DNA of 20,143 nucleotides from Thermoflexus sp. (GCF_034432235.1 NZ_DAOUCJ010000067.1:1-20143); one strand, 5' to 3'. Shown: positions 1-7,909, counted from the stretch's first letter. Program-made: numbers and translations. The notes: generated by a model from the sequence alone, not told the origin.

Positions 1-125
1 GTCCAGCGGGCCGGCGCCCGCAGCCAGCGCGAATAGGCCGCCTGCACCTTCGCCTGGGCATACAGCCCCAGCACCAGCGCCGGCAGCGCAAACACCAAAT
101 ACAGCGGATCCCACCAGAACAACAT
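1..125 (-). CDS. Neutral zinc metallopeptidase, YugP-like, N-terminus only
   Basis: Partial gene running off the left edge; only the first 41 or so codons are present. They read as a hydrophobic N-terminal segment starting MLFWWDPLYLVFALPALVLG, followed by a polar stretch with AQAKVQAAYSRW. This resembles the start of the membrane-anchored zinc metallopeptidase family PF04298 (YugP), which opens with an aromatic and DP-containing transmembrane helix and then an AQxKV-type segment. The catalytic HExxH part lies outside the window, so the call rests on the N-terminus alone. A GGAGG site lies 7 nt before the ATG, which supports this start. The gene follows dnaK on the same strand after a 67-bp gap and could be co-transcribed with it. 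Any small inner-membrane protein with one N-terminal helix is an alternative. Confidence 0.6.
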   Translation of the reverse strand, partial: MLFWWDPLYLVFALPALVLGLYAQAKVQAAYSRWLRAPARW

Positions 126-192
126 GGTCCGACCTCCGGATTTGCAGGGGTTCCGGGGGACAATCAGACCGCCCCCTGAACCCCCTCCAGGC

Positions 193-2079
193 TCAGACCT
201 GACGGTATTCGCCCTCGACCACCTCGCCCTCACCGGATGGGCGAGAGCTGCCGGAGCCACCGGCCGCCGCCCGCTGGTAGACTGCCTGGCCGATGGCCAG
301 AGCCGCCTGGCGCAGCTCCTGGGTGAGCTGCCGGATGCGGGCCGCGTTGTCGGTGCCCATCGCCTCCTTCAGCTGGCGGATCAGGCCCTCGAGCCGCTCG
401 CGATCCGCCGGGCTGACCTGATCGCCCAGCTCCCGCAACGAGCGCTCCACGCTGTAGATCATGTTGTCCGCCTCGTTGCGGGCCTCGGCCAGCTCGCGCC
501 GGCGCCGGTCCTCCTCCGCATAGCGCTCGGCCTCCTTGAGCAGCCGTTCCACTTCCTCCTTGGAGAGGTTGGTGGAGGCGGTGATGGTGATCTTGGCCTC
601 CTTGCCGGTCGCCCGGTCTCGGGCCGAGACGTGGAGGATGCCGTTCGCGTCGATGTCGAAGGTCACCTCGATCTGCGGGACGCCCCGCGGCGCCGGCGGG
701 ATGCCTTCCAGGCGGAACTGGCCCAGGAGGATATTGTCCGCCGCCATCGGCCGCTCGCCCTGGTAAACCTTGATGTCCACCGCCGTCTGGAAGTCCTCGG
801 CCGTAGTGAAGACCTCAGTCTTGCGCACCGGGATGGTCGTGTTGCGCGGGATGATCACCGTCATCACCCCACCCAGGGTCTCCACGCCGAGGGAGAGCGG
901 CGTCACATCCAGGAGCAGCACATCCCGGACCTCGCCGGCCAGCACGCCCGCCTGAATGGCCGCGCCGACGGCCACCACCTCGTCCGGGTTCACGCCCTTG
1001 TGGGGCTCCTTGCCCGTGAGCTCCCGGACCAGCTGCTGCACCATCGGCATGCGGGTGGCGCCGCCGACCAGGATCACCTCATCGATCTGCTCGGGGCGCA
1101 GCTTGGCATCGCGCAGGGCCTGCTCGAAGGGACCCTTCAGCCGTTCCACCAGATGGCGGGAGAGCTGCTCGAACTTGGCCCGGGTCAGGCGCATCTGAAG
1201 GTGCTTCGGCCCATCGGCCGTGGCGGTGATGAAGGGCAGGTTGATCTCGGTCTCCATCAACGTGGAGAGCTCGATCTTGGCCTTCTCGGCCGCCTCCTTC
1301 AGGCGCTGCAGGGCCTGGCGGTCCTTCCGGAGGTCGATCCCATGCTCCTTCATGAACTCCTCGGCCACGTAGTCGATGATCACCTGGTCCCAATCATCGC
1401 CACCCAGGTGCGTGTCGCCCGCCGTGGCCTTCACCTCGATCACACCATCCCCGACCTCCAGGATCGACACATCGAAGGTCCCGCCACCCAGATCCCACAC
1501 CAGGATGATCTCGTTCTTCTTCTTATCCAGCCCGTAAGCCAGGGCTGCGGCCGTGGGCTCGTTGATGATGCGCAACACCTCCAGGCCGGCGATCTTCCCC
1601 GCGTCCTTGGTCGCCTGGCGCTGGCTATCATTGAAATAGGCGGGCACGGTGATCACCGCCTGGGTGACCGGCTCCCCCAGATAGGCCTCGGCGTCCTGCT
1701 TCAGCTTGCGCAGGATCATCGCCGAGATCTCCTGGGGCGTGAACTCCTTGCTCACCGCCGGGATGAACACCCGGGCGTCCCCGTTCGGCCCCTCCACCAC
1801 CTTATAAGGGACCCGTCGGACCTCCTCCAGCACCTCGCTGTAGCGCCGGCCCATGAAACGCTTGATCGAGAACACGGTGTTCTCCGGGTTGATGATCGCC
1901 TGGCGCTTGGCCGGCAGACCCACCAAGCGCTCCCCGGTCTTGGTGAAGGCGACCACCGATGGACAGAGGTTACCGCCCTCGGCGATGGGGATCACCTTGG
2001 GCTCCCCACCCTCCATCACGGCGATCACCGAGTTGGTCGTCCCCAGATCAATGCCGACGATCCGTCCCTTCTTGGCCAT
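193..2079 (-). CDS. dnaK: Molecular chaperone DnaK (Hsp70)
   Basis: ATP-dependent cytoplasmic chaperone that binds exposed hydrophobic peptides and cycles with DnaJ and GrpE. The 628-aa product has the phosphate-binding signature GIDLGTTNS at residues 9-17, the signatures WDLGGGTFDVSILEVGDG and VILVGGATRMPMVQQLV in the nucleotide-binding domain, the interdomain linker LLLDVTPLSLG, and a beta-sandwich substrate-binding domain followed by a helical lid. The C-terminus ends in a flexible Gly/Ser-rich and acidic tail. The start is taken at MAKKGRIVG because GGAGG lies 6 nt upstream; an upstream in-frame TTG would add a 13-residue tail that does not look native. No grpE or dnaJ is nearby. The start overlaps the end of the small cysteine-rich gene upstream by 32 nt. 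Confidence 0.97.
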   Translation of the reverse strand: MAKKGRIVGIDLGTTNSVIAVMEGGEPKVIPIAEGGNLCPSVVAFTKTGERLVGLPAKRQAIINPENTVFSIKRFMGRRYSEVLEEVRRVPYKVVEGPNGDARVFIPAVSKEFTPQEISAMILRKLKQDAEAYLGEPVTQAVITVPAYFNDSQRQATKDAGKIAGLEVLRIINEPTAAALAYGLDKKKNEIILVWDLGGGTFDVSILEVGDGVIEVKATAGDTHLGGDDWDQVIIDYVAEEFMKEHGIDLRKDRQALQRLKEAAEKAKIELSTLMETEINLPFITATADGPKHLQMRLTRAKFEQLSRHLVERLKGPFEQALRDAKLRPEQIDEVILVGGATRMPMVQQLVRELTGKEPHKGVNPDEVVAVGAAIQAGVLAGEVRDVLLLDVTPLSLGVETLGGVMTVIIPRNTTIPVRKTEVFTTAEDFQTAVDIKVYQGERPMAADNILLGQFRLEGIPPAPRGVPQIEVTFDIDANGILHVSARDRATGKEAKITITASTNLSKEEVERLLKEAERYAEEDRRRRELAEARNEADNMIYSVERSLRELGDQVSPADRERLEGLIRQLKEAMGTDNAARIRQLTQELRQAALAIGQAVYQRAAAGGSGSSRPSGEGEVVEGEYRQV

Positions 2080-2368
2080 CGGAAACCTCCCGTTCAGGGT
2101 TGTGGGATTCCTCCCCAAACTGATCGATCACCGCAACGAGGGGAGCTTGCCGCTCGATCCGAACCTCAAGGGCCGGAGATGGGGCCCGCTGGGCCAGGGT
2201 GGCCTGTATGGCCGGCGAGGGCAGCCGATTATAGTCGCACTGGCACGGCCCCCCCTGGGCGCACCCCAGGCAACAGTAAGGCTGACGATCCACAATGACA
2301 GGCTGCCAATCCATTTCGATCCCACAGTTCCGGCAGATCAGCGGCACAGACTCCCCCCTCATCCGCAT
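2048..2368 (-). CDS. Small cysteine-rich metal-binding-like protein upstream of dnaK
   Basis: Predicted 106-aa protein. Its N-terminal third carries CRNCGIEMDWQPV and then CCLGCAQGGPCQC, giving a C-x2-C, CC-x2-C and C-x-C pattern that resembles a treble-clef or heavy-metal-binding domain and probably holds zinc. The rest is low in structure and charged. It precedes dnaK on the same strand, and its last 10 codons overlap the dnaK start in another frame, which suggests translational coupling. The start is uncertain: ATG codons at 2368 and 2362 lack a good ribosome binding site, while a GTG at 2347 sits just 3 nt after GGGGGGAG. I do not recognise a named family. The cysteine pattern argues that the N-terminal half is real; the C-terminal half is less certain. 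Confidence 0.6.
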   Translation of the reverse strand: MRMRGESVPLICRNCGIEMDWQPVIVDRQPYCCLGCAQGGPCQCDYNRLPSPAIQATLAQRAPSPALEVRIERQAPLVAVIDQFGEESHNPEREVSDGQEGTDRRH

Positions 2369-2558
2369 CGCCTTTGATTCTACGCAGGTTCCATTAGAGG
2401 AGCATTAGAGGCAGGGGAGTTCTCCCCTCTGTCGCGAGGCATCTTCGGGGGGCGCTTTCAAAAACATCGAAAAGCGCCGATGGGTTGGCGGGTGAAGCCA
2501 GGCGACCGGAGCTCGGGCTATCATGGAGAGAAAACCCCGAACCCCTGGGGAGATCCAA
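2369..2558. promoter_or_regulatory. Divergent control region between dnaK side and radA
   Basis: This gap must hold promoters for both directions. Three repeat structures are visible: a 9-bp direct repeat CATTAGAGG at 2392-2400 and 2403-2411 (period 11, about one helical turn); a palindrome AGGGGAG-TT-CTCCCCT at 2413-2428; and an inverted repeat GGCGCTTT/AAAGCGCC at 2451-2458 and 2471-2478 with a 12-nt AT-rich centre. None matches the CIRCE element of HrcA. No convincing -35/-10 pair could be assigned by eye. Confidence 0.5.
2451..2478. repeat. Inverted repeat, 8-bp arms, candidate operator
   Basis: GGCGCTTT and AAAGCGCC are perfect reverse complements separated by 12 nt (CAAAAACATCGA). It lies between divergently transcribed genes, so it is unlikely to be a terminator and more likely a protein-binding site. 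It differs in sequence from the CIRCE heat-shock element. Confidence 0.45.
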
Positions 2559-3923
2559 ATGGCCCGAGCGCGGACCCAATACGTCTGTCAGAAATGCGGT
2601 GCAGTGCATCCCAAGTGGATGGGGCGCTGCCCGGATTGTGGGGAGTGGAATACCCTGGTGGAGGTCTCCCCCTCCCCGTCCGTTCGCACGGTCGGCCTCA
2701 AGGGGGCGCCGGGAACCCAGCCCATCCCCCTTCCCGCTGTGGCACCTGCCGGCGTGGAGCGCTGGCCGCTGCCCATCGGGGAGTTCGCCCGCGTGCTGGG
2801 GGGCGGGGTAGTGCCAGGCTCCCTCATCCTGGTCGCAGGCGATCCGGGCATCGGGAAATCCACCCTGCTGATGCAGCTGGCGGATCGAATGGCCGGCCCC
2901 GAATTCCCGGTCCTTTACATCTCCGGCGAGGAATCCCTCGGCCAGCTGAAGATGCGAGCCGATCGCCTGGGGCTGCACAACCCCCAGCTCTACCTGTTAA
3001 ACGAAACCCGCATGGAAGCTCTCGTGGATCACATCCAGGCGTTGCGCCCCCGCCTGGTGATCGTGGACTCCATTCAAACCGTTTACATAGAAGAGATCCC
3101 CTCCCCTCCCGGGAGCGTCAGCCAGGTCCGCGAGTGCGCCGTCCGGTTTCAGGCGCTGGCCAAAAACCTGGAGATCACCATCTTCCTCATCGGCCACGTG
3201 ACCAAGGCGGGCCTGATCGCCGGCCCGAAGCTTCTGGAGCACATCGTCGATACCGTCCTCTACCTGGAGGGGGATCGTTACCACGCCTTCCGCATGCTCC
3301 GCAGCGTGAAGAACCGTTTCGGCGCCACCTCCGAGGTGGGCGTCTTCGAGATGCGCGGGGATGGGATGGCGGAGGTGCCCAACCCATCCGAGCTCTTCCT
3401 GGCCGAGCGCCTGGTCCAGGCCTCCGGCTCGGCGGTCGCCGTGACCATGGAGGGCACCCGCCCGCTGCTGGTGGAAATCCAGGCCCTGGTTAGCCCGGCG
3501 CCGCCTGGAGCAGCCCGCCGCACGGCCAATGGAGTGGATCCCTATCGTCTGCTCCTGCTGGTCGCGGTGCTGACCAAGCGGGTGGGCCTGCGCTTGCATG
3601 ATCATGACCTGTTCGTCAACGTGGTCGGCGGCCTTCGGGTGGACGAGCCGGCCGCGGACCTGGCGGTGGCGATGGCCATTGTCTCCTCCGCTCGGGATCG
3701 CCCGTTGCCTCCCGACATGGTATTCATCGGGGAGGTGGGTCTCTCGGGGGAGCTGCGCGCCGTGGGCCATCTCGAGCTCCGCCTGGCGGAAGCGGCCAAG
3801 CTCGGCTTCCGGCGCTGCCTCCTGCCCCGCACCGTCCGTCGGCTCCGCGAGGTCCCGGCGGAGCTCACGCTGCTTCCCGCGCGAACGCTTGCGGAGGCGC
3901 TTTCGATCGCGTTCCCGGGATAA
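2559..3923 (+). CDS. radA: DNA repair protein RadA (Sms)
   Basis: RecA-like ATPase that acts in branch migration and processing of recombination intermediates. The 454-aa product shows the full RadA plan: an N-terminal zinc finger with C10-x2-C13 and C24-x2-C27, Walker A GDPGIGKST at 94-102, Walker B LVIVDS near 166-171, the RadA-specific KNRFG motif at 251-255, and a C-terminal Lon-protease-like domain including GEVGLSGELRAVGH. The start at MARARTQYVCQKC is chosen because GGGGAG lies 6 nt upstream; an in-frame ATG at 2523 would add 12 residues before the usual family start. It is transcribed alone, divergent from the dnaK side. The next gene is on the other strand and converges with it. Confidence 0.96.
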   Translation: MARARTQYVCQKCGAVHPKWMGRCPDCGEWNTLVEVSPSPSVRTVGLKGAPGTQPIPLPAVAPAGVERWPLPIGEFARVLGGGVVPGSLILVAGDPGIGKSTLLMQLADRMAGPEFPVLYISGEESLGQLKMRADRLGLHNPQLYLLNETRMEALVDHIQALRPRLVIVDSIQTVYIEEIPSPPGSVSQVRECAVRFQALAKNLEITIFLIGHVTKAGLIAGPKLLEHIVDTVLYLEGDRYHAFRMLRSVKNRFGATSEVGVFEMRGDGMAEVPNPSELFLAERLVQASGSAVAVTMEGTRPLLVEIQALVSPAPPGAARRTANGVDPYRLLLLVAVLTKRVGLRLHDHDLFVNVVGGLRVDEPAADLAVAMAIVSSARDRPLPPDMVFIGEVGLSGELRAVGHLELRLAEAAKLGFRRCLLPRTVRRLREVPAELTLLPARTLAEALSIAFPG

Positions 3924-4013
3924 ACCGGAGTTACGCCGCTGGCCTCCCCCCACGAACTTCGGGGGGCCATCCCGCCTCCCCGAAGGAGAGCCCAGCGGTG
4001 TCCGTCCATCCCG

Positions 4014-4736
4014 TCACAGCATCTCCCGCAGCTCCATCGCGTTGATCACCGCATGCCCGAAGGCATCGTTGTTGAAGTAGACATAAACCTCACAGCCCGC
4101 CTGAAGGAAACCCCGGATCCGTTCTGCCCAGAGAGCCAGCTCCTCCCGGGGATAGCGGCCTGCGTAAAGCGCGGTGGATCCATGGAAACGAATGTAGACG
4201 ATGGGCCCGGTGACCCAGAGCGGAGAGGAGAGGCCGGGCATGTCGAAGAGACAGAAGAACAGGCGATAGCGCTCGAGGATCGCGCGGATTGGCTCCACAA
4301 ACCACCGGGGATCCCGGAACTCGAACCCCTGGAGAAGATCCCCTGGAAGAAGGGCCGCGAACGCCGTTAGGCGATCGGGGTCGGCCCCCCAGCCGGGAGG
4401 AAGCTGATAGAGGATGGGTCCCAGGCGATCTCCCAGGCGCCGGGCTCGTTCCAGGAACCTCGCCAGCGGCTCGGCACAATCCTTCAGGCGACGGATATGG
4501 GTGAGATAGCGGTTGGCCTTTACGGCATAGCGGAAGCCAGGAGGGGCCTGCTCCCGCCAGCGGTCGAAGGCCCTCTCGGAAGGCAGACGATAGAACGTGC
4601 TGTTGATCTCCACTGTGTCGAAGTGCGCAGCGTAATGCGAAAACCAGCGGCTCTGGGGAAGATGCTGGGGATAGAAAACCCCTCGCCAGTGGGGATACAT
4701 CCATCCGGATGTTCCGATCCAGCATCGAAGGTTCAT
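4014..4736 (-). CDS. DUF72 family protein (YecE-like TIM barrel)
   Basis: The 240-aa product matches the DUF72/YecE family in length and motifs: an N-terminal CWIGTSGWMYPHWRG, then FDTVEINSTFYRLP, FRYAVKANRYLTH, LGPILYQLPPGW, FEFRDPRWF, and a C-terminal VYVYFNNDAFGHAVINAMEL. Members are predicted TIM-barrel proteins of unknown biochemical role; a structural link to xylose-isomerase-like or endonuclease-IV-like barrels has been suggested, but no reaction is established. The start ATG has no strong ribosome binding site. It converges with radA, with 90 bp between the two stops, and is followed leftward by no other same-strand gene. Family assignment is firm; function is unknown. Confidence 0.92.
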   Translation of the reverse strand: MNLRCWIGTSGWMYPHWRGVFYPQHLPQSRWFSHYAAHFDTVEINSTFYRLPSERAFDRWREQAPPGFRYAVKANRYLTHIRRLKDCAEPLARFLERARRLGDRLGPILYQLPPGWGADPDRLTAFAALLPGDLLQGFEFRDPRWFVEPIRAILERYRLFFCLFDMPGLSSPLWVTGPIVYIRFHGSTALYAGRYPREELALWAERIRGFLQAGCEVYVYFNNDAFGHAVINAMELREML

Positions 4737-4837
4737 GCGCGGCGCCCCGGTGCTTCAGCTGGCGATGTGCCGTCCCCGATTTGCGAATGGGATTTGAAGG
4801 AGCAAGGCAAGCGGCATCGCCCGGGGGTGAACCTTCG

Positions 4838-5383
4838 CTACCGTTCCCCCAGGATGATGGCGCTGCGCTCCGCCCCGCGGGCGATGGTCGGGGCCTCCGG
4901 GGTCGTCTCCTCCAGCGCCTTCATCCGCGCCGTCAGCCCCTCGATCTCATCCAGATGCAGGCGCAACGTCTCCGCCAGATCCAGCAGCGCCCGGATCAGC
5001 TGGCGCTCAAAAGCCCGCCGGAAGGCGGCCAGGGAGTCGAACGCGATCCGATCCGCCTCATCCCCATGCTCGCTGAGCCACAGGGTCGCTGCCGGACTGT
5101 GGGCTACCTCTTTCACGAAGATCAGCTTCCGCTTCTTCGCCTGAACCGCTCGGGTCCACTCCAGCCCCATGGGGGCGGAGTAATCCATGCCCAGGATGAA
5201 CACATACAGATGCGCGGCCGACACGGCTTCCAGCGCAGGGGCCAGGGCCTCGCCGGGCCGGGGGGTATGCCGGATCTCCCATCCCAATCGAACGGGAAGC
5301 CCGGCCACCACCTGCCCCACGATCTCGCGCTCCGCCTCCAGCTCCGGGCTGCTGGTGACGAAGAGCCGGATGGGTTCGGCCAT
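4838..5383 (-). CDS. DUF4062-like protein with C-terminal helical segment
   Basis: The 181-aa protein begins IRLFVTSSPELEAEREIVGQ, which resembles the start of DUF4062 domains: a beta strand, a Ser-Ser or Thr-Ser turn, then an ELxxER helix. These domains have a TIR/nucleoside-deoxyribosyltransferase-like Rossmann fold. The middle contains HLYVFILGMDYSAPMGLEWTRAV, which resembles the family's second conserved block. Residues 135-160 look helical and could form a coiled coil. DUF4062 domains often sit at the N-terminus of large NTPases; here the domain stands alone. GGAGG precedes the chosen ATG by 10 nt; another ATG 7 nt upstream is in a different frame. Function is not known. Confidence 0.75.
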   Translation of the reverse strand: MAEPIRLFVTSSPELEAEREIVGQVVAGLPVRLGWEIRHTPRPGEALAPALEAVSAAHLYVFILGMDYSAPMGLEWTRAVQAKKRKLIFVKEVAHSPAATLWLSEHGDEADRIAFDSLAAFRRAFERQLIRALLDLAETLRLHLDEIEGLTARMKALEETTPEAPTIARGAERSAIILGER

Positions 5384-5425
5384 GGCGCATCGTCCTCCTC
5401 AGATCTCAAAACCTCCCCTCGTATC

Positions 5426-5431
5426 ATTGTA
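5426..5431 (-). promoter_or_regulatory. Possible -10 element (TACAAT) for the DUF4062-like gene
   Basis: TACAAT read on the minus strand lies 43 nt upstream of the gene start at 5383, in an otherwise GC-rich gap. No good -35 hexamer lies at the normal distance, so this is a weak call. Confidence 0.25.
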
Positions 5432-5535
5432 TGCAGCGGGTCCTGAGGGAAGCCAGCGGTCAAGGGGGAAGAGAGCCCTTCGAAGGCGCGTGGGGCGCCC
5501 GAGGCGCTCCGCCGGCGTAGCCCCTGCCGTGGATA

Positions 5536-5784
5536 TCAACGCTCGTTTCCCCCCACGACGGGCGGGAACAGCCGGACCAGATCCCCGGGCCTCAGGGGCG
5601 TATCCAGGGTGGCCTGAGCCTCATTGACAAAGACGGCATGGATCAGCTCGAGAGGAATCCCCAGGGCGCCTGCGACATCGCGGGGGGTGCCATTCTCCGG
5701 GATCTCCACCGGAATCCCCTCGTCCTGCGCCCCGGCGGGACGATAGCGACGGAGGATCGCATGCAATTTCACAGTGACCCGCAT
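5536..5784 (-). CDS. MoaD/ThiS family ubiquitin-like sulfur carrier, with tail after Gly-Gly
   Basis: The 82-aa product has the size and features of the MoaD/ThiS beta-grasp family: a beta-strand start MRVTVKLHAILRRYR, a central helix, and the end LRPGDLVRLFPPVVGGNER. Family members carry a C-terminal Gly-Gly whose carboxylate is adenylated and then thiocarboxylated for molybdopterin, thiazole or other sulfur transfer. Here the Gly-Gly (78-79) is followed by Asn-Glu-Arg, so a free diglycine would need trimming. It starts 3 nt after the stop of the 154-aa gene and is the last gene of that leftward operon. No moaE, thiG or cysteine synthase gene is close by, so the pathway is unclear. Confidence 0.85.
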   Translation of the reverse strand: MRVTVKLHAILRRYRPAGAQDEGIPVEIPENGTPRDVAGALGIPLELIHAVFVNEAQATLDTPLRPGDLVRLFPPVVGGNER

Positions 5785-5787
5785 CGC

Positions 5788-6252
5788 TCACTCCCCCAGG
5801 ACAGGCCGGATCCCTCGATGCACCACACGCCCGCCGATGGTCTGCAGGATCTTGCGGGGATCCTCCCACCGGCCGGTGCGAGCCTGAAGGGCCTGGGACA
5901 TCTGCTTGGGCGTCATGGGCTGATTGCCGTTGATCAGCAACAGACGGAACACCGCGTCGGTGAGAGGCGTCTGGGAGGTGAGGAAATCCGGCTGACGGCT
6001 GCAGTGCTGCAACAGGATATGCCACAGCCCATCCACCCGCCGGACCTCTGCGGTCTCCGGATCCACCCAGTCGATCTCCGCCGCCTCAGGATTCGCCAGG
6101 AATTGATCCCGGTGCTCCGGGCACAAATGGCTCATCAGATAAGCGCGGAAATCCTGCCCTTCCCGCTTCCACCAGTCCAGATCGATGCGGAAGGGGGTAT
6201 CCAACGTCGGCTTGATCAGCCGTTGCATCAGAGCCCGCGGGCGGTCGCTCAT
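5788..6252 (-). CDS. Conserved-looking hypothetical protein, 154 aa
   Basis: I do not recognise a named family. The start MSDRPRALMQRL overlaps the stop of the upstream 530-aa gene by four bases (ATGA), so the two are translationally coupled. Residues about 25-60 contain WWKREGQDFRAYLMSHLCPEH and then an acidic region. The C-terminal half (DAVFRLLLINGNQPMTPKQM, then LQTIGGRVVHRGIRPV) looks like a winged-helix fold, with a helix, the turn 'NGNQPMTPKQMSQAL', and a beta wing. A DNA- or protein-binding role is possible but is inference only. The in-frame extension to 6474 is an overlap artefact inside the upstream gene. Confidence 0.75.
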   Translation of the reverse strand: MSDRPRALMQRLIKPTLDTPFRIDLDWWKREGQDFRAYLMSHLCPEHRDQFLANPEAAEIDWVDPETAEVRRVDGLWHILLQHCSRQPDFLTSQTPLTDAVFRLLLINGNQPMTPKQMSQALQARTGRWEDPRKILQTIGGRVVHRGIRPVLGE

Positions 6253-7841
6253 GCGCCCTCCTCTGTCCACCTCCAGTAGCCATCGCCCAGGTAAACACAC
6301 CCGGGCATGCCCATCACCTCTTCGAAGAGCGACTCCGGCGGTATCCGGATGAGGAGATTCACCGCCTGGTAAAGCGTCCGGGCGTGAACCGTGCCCTGGG
6401 GCGTCAGGCGGGCCAGGGCGGGGAAGAGCTGTTGAGCCAGAGCCCGCGCCGGGCGGCTCCGCCAGCGCGGCCACAGCTCCTCCAGCGCCGCCGGATCATC
6501 CACGTAGATCAGGCCCTGGTCATCAAACTCGCCCGGGACCTGACGGCGGAGCATATCAAAGACGATGTGTCCCTCTACCACCCGCGCCACCCGCACCCAA
6601 TCCCGCCGGCTGCGGCCATGGAGCTGGACCCGGATCACGCCGGGCTCGCGGGTTCGCCGAAAGACCACGAGACAACCGGGCTGGACCTGGTGGGCCTGGT
6701 ACCATTCCTTCAATCCGAAGACATACTTGCGCTCCCGCACCACCCATCCCGGCCAGCGCCGGCCGCTCACCCCATCCTCGAACTCGAAGCGGATCCGGTG
6801 GGTTCGACCCAGAGGGAACACCCGGGCCGTGCGCCGGGTCAGCGGCGCAGTCCCGCTGGCCAGATGGGGATACGTGGCGATCCACACCACCTCATCGGCC
6901 TCCCCGATCCCGGGGCGGATCTCCTCGGGCGTGCTGAGCTCATCGTCGATCTCCGCCGCAATCCGAACCAAGGCCTCATCCAGCCCCTCCCGGGTCCCCG
7001 TGTAAGCTCGCCCCTGAAGCCGGGGAGGAGTCTCCAGGACCTCCGGGGGTTCCATCCGGCGCAGAAACCAGAGGAACTGGCCGGCCGGGCCGACCTCATC
7101 GAAGCGGGGATCCCGATAGAGGGCGGCGTTCAGAGAGAAGATCTGCAACGGAGGGGGAACATCCGCTGGCAGCTCCAGATGGGGGAGCAGGGCCTCCGGC
7201 GGCAACGGACCGCCCCCATGAACATCCAAGATGGCCTCCACGAGGTTCAGATGCCCTTCGTGGAGCTCCACCAGCAACGCCTTCGGGAACCAGTGATCCC
7301 CCACCCGCACAAAGTCCGGGCTGGATTCCAGTCGGGCGAGGAGCTGTTCCTGGATCCGAGGACCCCATGTCGCCCAGACCTCATCTGGACGCAAGCCCTT
7401 CTCATCCGGGCCACGCAGGCCATCCAGCTCGTTGAGCCGGTGGGGAAGAGGATATTCCGCAGCAAACTCCCGCAGGGTTCCATCGCCCTCGAAACGGACC
7501 TGAATCACCTTAAAAGGGCCGATCTCCGGGTTGTATCCATCCCGGATGCCCACCACGGTCCCGATCGCGAAATTCAGATGGGGGAAGCACAGACGTTCCC
7601 CGACCTCATAGCGATCCTTCGGGCGGAACGGGCGAGCGCCGGCCAGGAGAGCGCGCCGCCGCTCCTCCAGCTCTTGAAGGCGTCGCTGGATCACCAAGCG
7701 GGCGAGCTCTTCCACAGTACGGGGAAGGGGATCCTCCAGAAACCGGTTGAGTAATGCCTCCAGATCCGCTTCCGTGATCTCCAGATGCTTCCAGTCAATT
7801 GCTCCAGGCCATACCTGTATCCCACCCATCTCTTCATCCAT
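6249..7841 (-). CDS. Hypothetical protein, about 530 aa, multi-domain
   Basis: Large intact frame with codon use like its neighbours; function unknown. The N-terminal part has a helical segment (EADLEALLNRFLE) and then an all-beta segment (YEVGERLCFPHLNFAIGTVV) that may be a small barrel. A central block with LVELHEGHLNLVEAILDV and GGGPLPPEALLPHLELP resembles a HARE-like or winged-helix module. The second half is beta-rich (FPLGRTHRIRFEFEDG, WPGWVVRERKYVFGLKEWYQ) and ends in WRWTEEGA. Starts are ambiguous: ATG at 7841 is used here, a TTG at 7856 has GGGAGG about 15 nt upstream, and ATG at 7829 is also possible. It leads an operon with the 154-aa and MoaD-like genes. Confidence 0.75.
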   Translation of the reverse strand: MDEEMGGIQVWPGAIDWKHLEITEADLEALLNRFLEDPLPRTVEELARLVIQRRLQELEERRRALLAGARPFRPKDRYEVGERLCFPHLNFAIGTVVGIRDGYNPEIGPFKVIQVRFEGDGTLREFAAEYPLPHRLNELDGLRGPDEKGLRPDEVWATWGPRIQEQLLARLESSPDFVRVGDHWFPKALLVELHEGHLNLVEAILDVHGGGPLPPEALLPHLELPADVPPPLQIFSLNAALYRDPRFDEVGPAGQFLWFLRRMEPPEVLETPPRLQGRAYTGTREGLDEALVRIAAEIDDELSTPEEIRPGIGEADEVVWIATYPHLASGTAPLTRRTARVFPLGRTHRIRFEFEDGVSGRRWPGWVVRERKYVFGLKEWYQAHQVQPGCLVVFRRTREPGVIRVQLHGRSRRDWVRVARVVEGHIVFDMLRRQVPGEFDDQGLIYVDDPAALEELWPRWRSRPARALAQQLFPALARLTPQGTVHARTLYQAVNLLIRIPPESLFEEVMGMPGCVYLGDGYWRWTEEGA

Positions 7842-7909
7842 CCGCCATGGGGTCAACCGGAGGGCGACGATCCTCCCGAGGCTCCAAAGGCTGTAAAGAG
7901 GATTTCAGG

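Noticed and set aside
124..2298. 724-codon open frame on the plus strand
   Set aside because: It lies opposite dnaK, whose protein is unmistakable; the product is low-complexity His/Leu/Gly/Arg-rich, as expected for an antisense shadow of a high-GC gene.
3940..3975. Possible radA terminator (CCCCCC and GGGGGG around a 9-nt loop)
   Set aside because: Only six G-C pairs, outer bases do not pair, and there is no T-tract; too weak to call.
6384..7754. 456-codon plus-strand frame
   Set aside because: Opposite the coupled 530-aa gene; no recognisable domain and typical shadow composition.
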